Positions 5,492 to 6,151 of a stretch of 6,151 bases of DNA are shown one piece after another; positions within the stretch are counted from its first letter, which is position 1, and the number at the start of each line of letters is the position of its first letter. Position numbers and translations under genes: made by a program. The stretch spans positions 1-6,151 of the forward strand of contig JALUWC010000520.1 of NCBI GenBank assembly GCA_027019885.1, read 5' to 3'. The stretch is from Geoglobus sp. Lineage in GTDB: Archaea > Halobacteriota > Archaeoglobi > Archaeoglobales > Archaeoglobaceae. The notes under the pieces were generated by a model. The model did no database searches, was not told the DNA's origin, and saw only the letters and a program-made list of their open reading frames with translations.

Positions 5492-5678
5492 TCCTGAGGT
5501 TAATGCCATGTTCATAAGGTTCAAGAAAGGAAAGGTAGCGGAGACTGAGCCGTTAGCTGACAATGTCATTGTGGATCTGGATGAGAACGGAGAGGTTGTG
5601 GGGATTGAGATACTTCTTCCGAAGCTCGCTGAGGAGCAGAGGGAGTTTGTGGCGAGGTTGATGAAGATTAAGGTTTAG
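5472..5678 (+). CDS. DUF2283 protein, putative antitoxin partner
   Basis: This 68-residue protein carries both DUF2283 hallmarks: the first strand LEFDPEVNAMFIRF (4-17) and the VDLDENGEVVGIEIL block (34-48). A short helical tail rich in Glu and Arg (52-65) follows. It is acidic in its core, as expected for an antitoxin partner of a basic DUF4258 protein, and it has no separate DNA-binding domain. The ATG at 5472 lies inside the end of the DUF4258 gene, and only a weak AAGG precedes it, so translation probably depends on the upstream gene. Autoregulation would then need another protein, perhaps the first gene of the operon. Confidence 0.85.
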   Translation: MVSLEFDPEVNAMFIRFKKGKVAETEPLADNVIVDLDENGEVVGIEILLPKLAEEQREFVARLMKIKV

Positions 5679-5679
5679 C

Positions 5680-5685
5680 AAAAAA
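5680..5685 (-). terminator. T6 run (minus strand) after the partial membrane-protein gene
   Basis: Read on the minus strand, six T lie nine bases after the stop of the convergent gene. The two opposing genes end only 16 bases apart, so this run probably stops minus-strand transcripts before they enter the DUF2283 gene. Confidence 0.4.
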
Positions 5686-5694
5686 GAAATATGG

Positions 5695-6151
5695 TCATTT
5701 CCTTTCAAGTCTTCTTCTGAATGCTATGAATATATTACCAAAAAGCAGGATGGAGATTATTCTCATTGGCACTTCCCAAATACCATACCCATTCTTTACT
5801 GATAGCTGGAAGAATATCCTTGATGTTTTTTCCAGATGTGATGCATAAATAGAATAAAATTCCTTAAGGTCTGCAGGATTTGCCTTAAGGCTAATTATGG
5901 CAGGGATACCAAAAATAAATCCAAGCAAAATTGATGTAGGTTTAACAAACGATTCTCCATAATTCGATAATTTTTCATAAACGATATGTGCTATTCTCTC
6001 AAGCTTGGTAAGATTTTCTCTAAGTAGTTTCATTTCTCGTATGAACAGGTCTGAAGCTTCGACGAAGGTTCTGTTGTTCTCAAACGATTTCCGGATACCT
6101 CTATACTCTGCTAAAACGTTTTCTGGCCCTAAATATGGAGACAGACTTTTA
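5695..6151 (-). CDS. Partial membrane protein, C-terminal part, channel-like (pentapeptide-repeat associated type)
   Basis: The frame is open from the right edge to TGA at 5697-5695, showing 151 residues; the ATG at 6033 is internal. In order it shows YLGPENVLAEYRGIRKSF and FVEASDLFIREMKLLREN (visible residues 6-46), a helix, then NYGESFVKP leading into a membrane helix (70-88). An outside stretch of about 35 residues follows, then NGYG (120-123), a second membrane helix (125-144) and the basic tail RRRLERK. From memory, the YRxxRKxFE...EASDxFxREM segment, the YGES entry to the first helix and the GYG before the second helix match membrane proteins that end in a two-helix potassium-channel-like domain, often after pentapeptide repeats. 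The usual TTLGYGD filter is degenerate here. The N-terminal part is outside the window. It may be a host gene beside the element. Confidence 0.7.
   Translation of the reverse strand, partial: KSLSPYLGPENVLAEYRGIRKSFENNRTFVEASDLFIREMKLLRENLTKLERIAHIVYEKLSNYGESFVKPTSILLGFIFGIPAIISLKANPADLKEFYSIYASHLEKTSRIFFQLSVKNGYGIWEVPMRIISILLFGNIFIAFRRRLERK

Noticed and set aside
1..6151. CRISPR array, tRNA or rRNA gene, insertion sequence, integrase or attachment site.
   Set aside because: I looked for regularly spaced repeats, cloverleaf-like sequence, transposase motifs and tyrosine-recombinase motifs and saw none; the longest gap between genes is only 99 bases.

Overview
This window most likely comes from a thermophilic euryarchaeon. 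Archaeoglobales is my best guess, but the sequence does not prove it. The reasons are strong GAGGTGGT/GGAGGTG ribosome-binding sites, GTG and TTG starts, an archaeal TATA-like box, T-run terminators and charged, Lys/Glu-rich cytosolic proteins. The contents look like the structural module of an integrated virus or similar membrane-associated element, followed by a small toxin-antitoxin-like operon and the end of an unrelated membrane-protein gene.

Region 1 (1-1570) holds one long secreted protein of about 507 residues. It has a signal peptide, a hydrophobic segment directly after the predicted cleavage site, a long helical stretch, a glycosylation-sequon-rich domain, a glycine-rich linker and a C-terminal membrane anchor with the tail RRD. 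This is the layout of a virion spike glycoprotein. A T-run follows it.

Region 2 (1618-4848) is a tight chain of five overlapping genes: a very basic 104-residue protein, a 475-residue signal-peptide protein with five membrane helices, a 110-residue protein carrying a HerA-like FDPHGD motif but no Walker A, a P-loop ATPase, and an 86-residue two-helix membrane protein. Start/stop overlaps (ATGA twice, 29 and 38 bases elsewhere) indicate one coupled transcript. Working together, these could be virion membrane proteins plus an ATPase for assembly or DNA movement. The gene content, though not the exact order, recalls haloarchaeal pleolipoviruses (spike, membrane proteins, NTPase). No integrase, replication protein or att site lies inside the window, so the element's type and borders stay open.

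Region 3 (4849-5678) starts with T-run terminators and a new promoter flanked by an inverted repeat. Three small genes follow: one unknown 90-residue protein, a DUF4258 protein and a DUF2283 protein. The last two form a typical toxin-antitoxin-like pair.

Region 4 (5695-6151, minus strand) is the C-terminal part of a gene that runs off the right edge. It resembles the end of membrane proteins with a YGES-type first helix and a potassium-channel-like second helix, often found with pentapeptide repeats. No tRNA, rRNA, CRISPR array or insertion sequence was seen.
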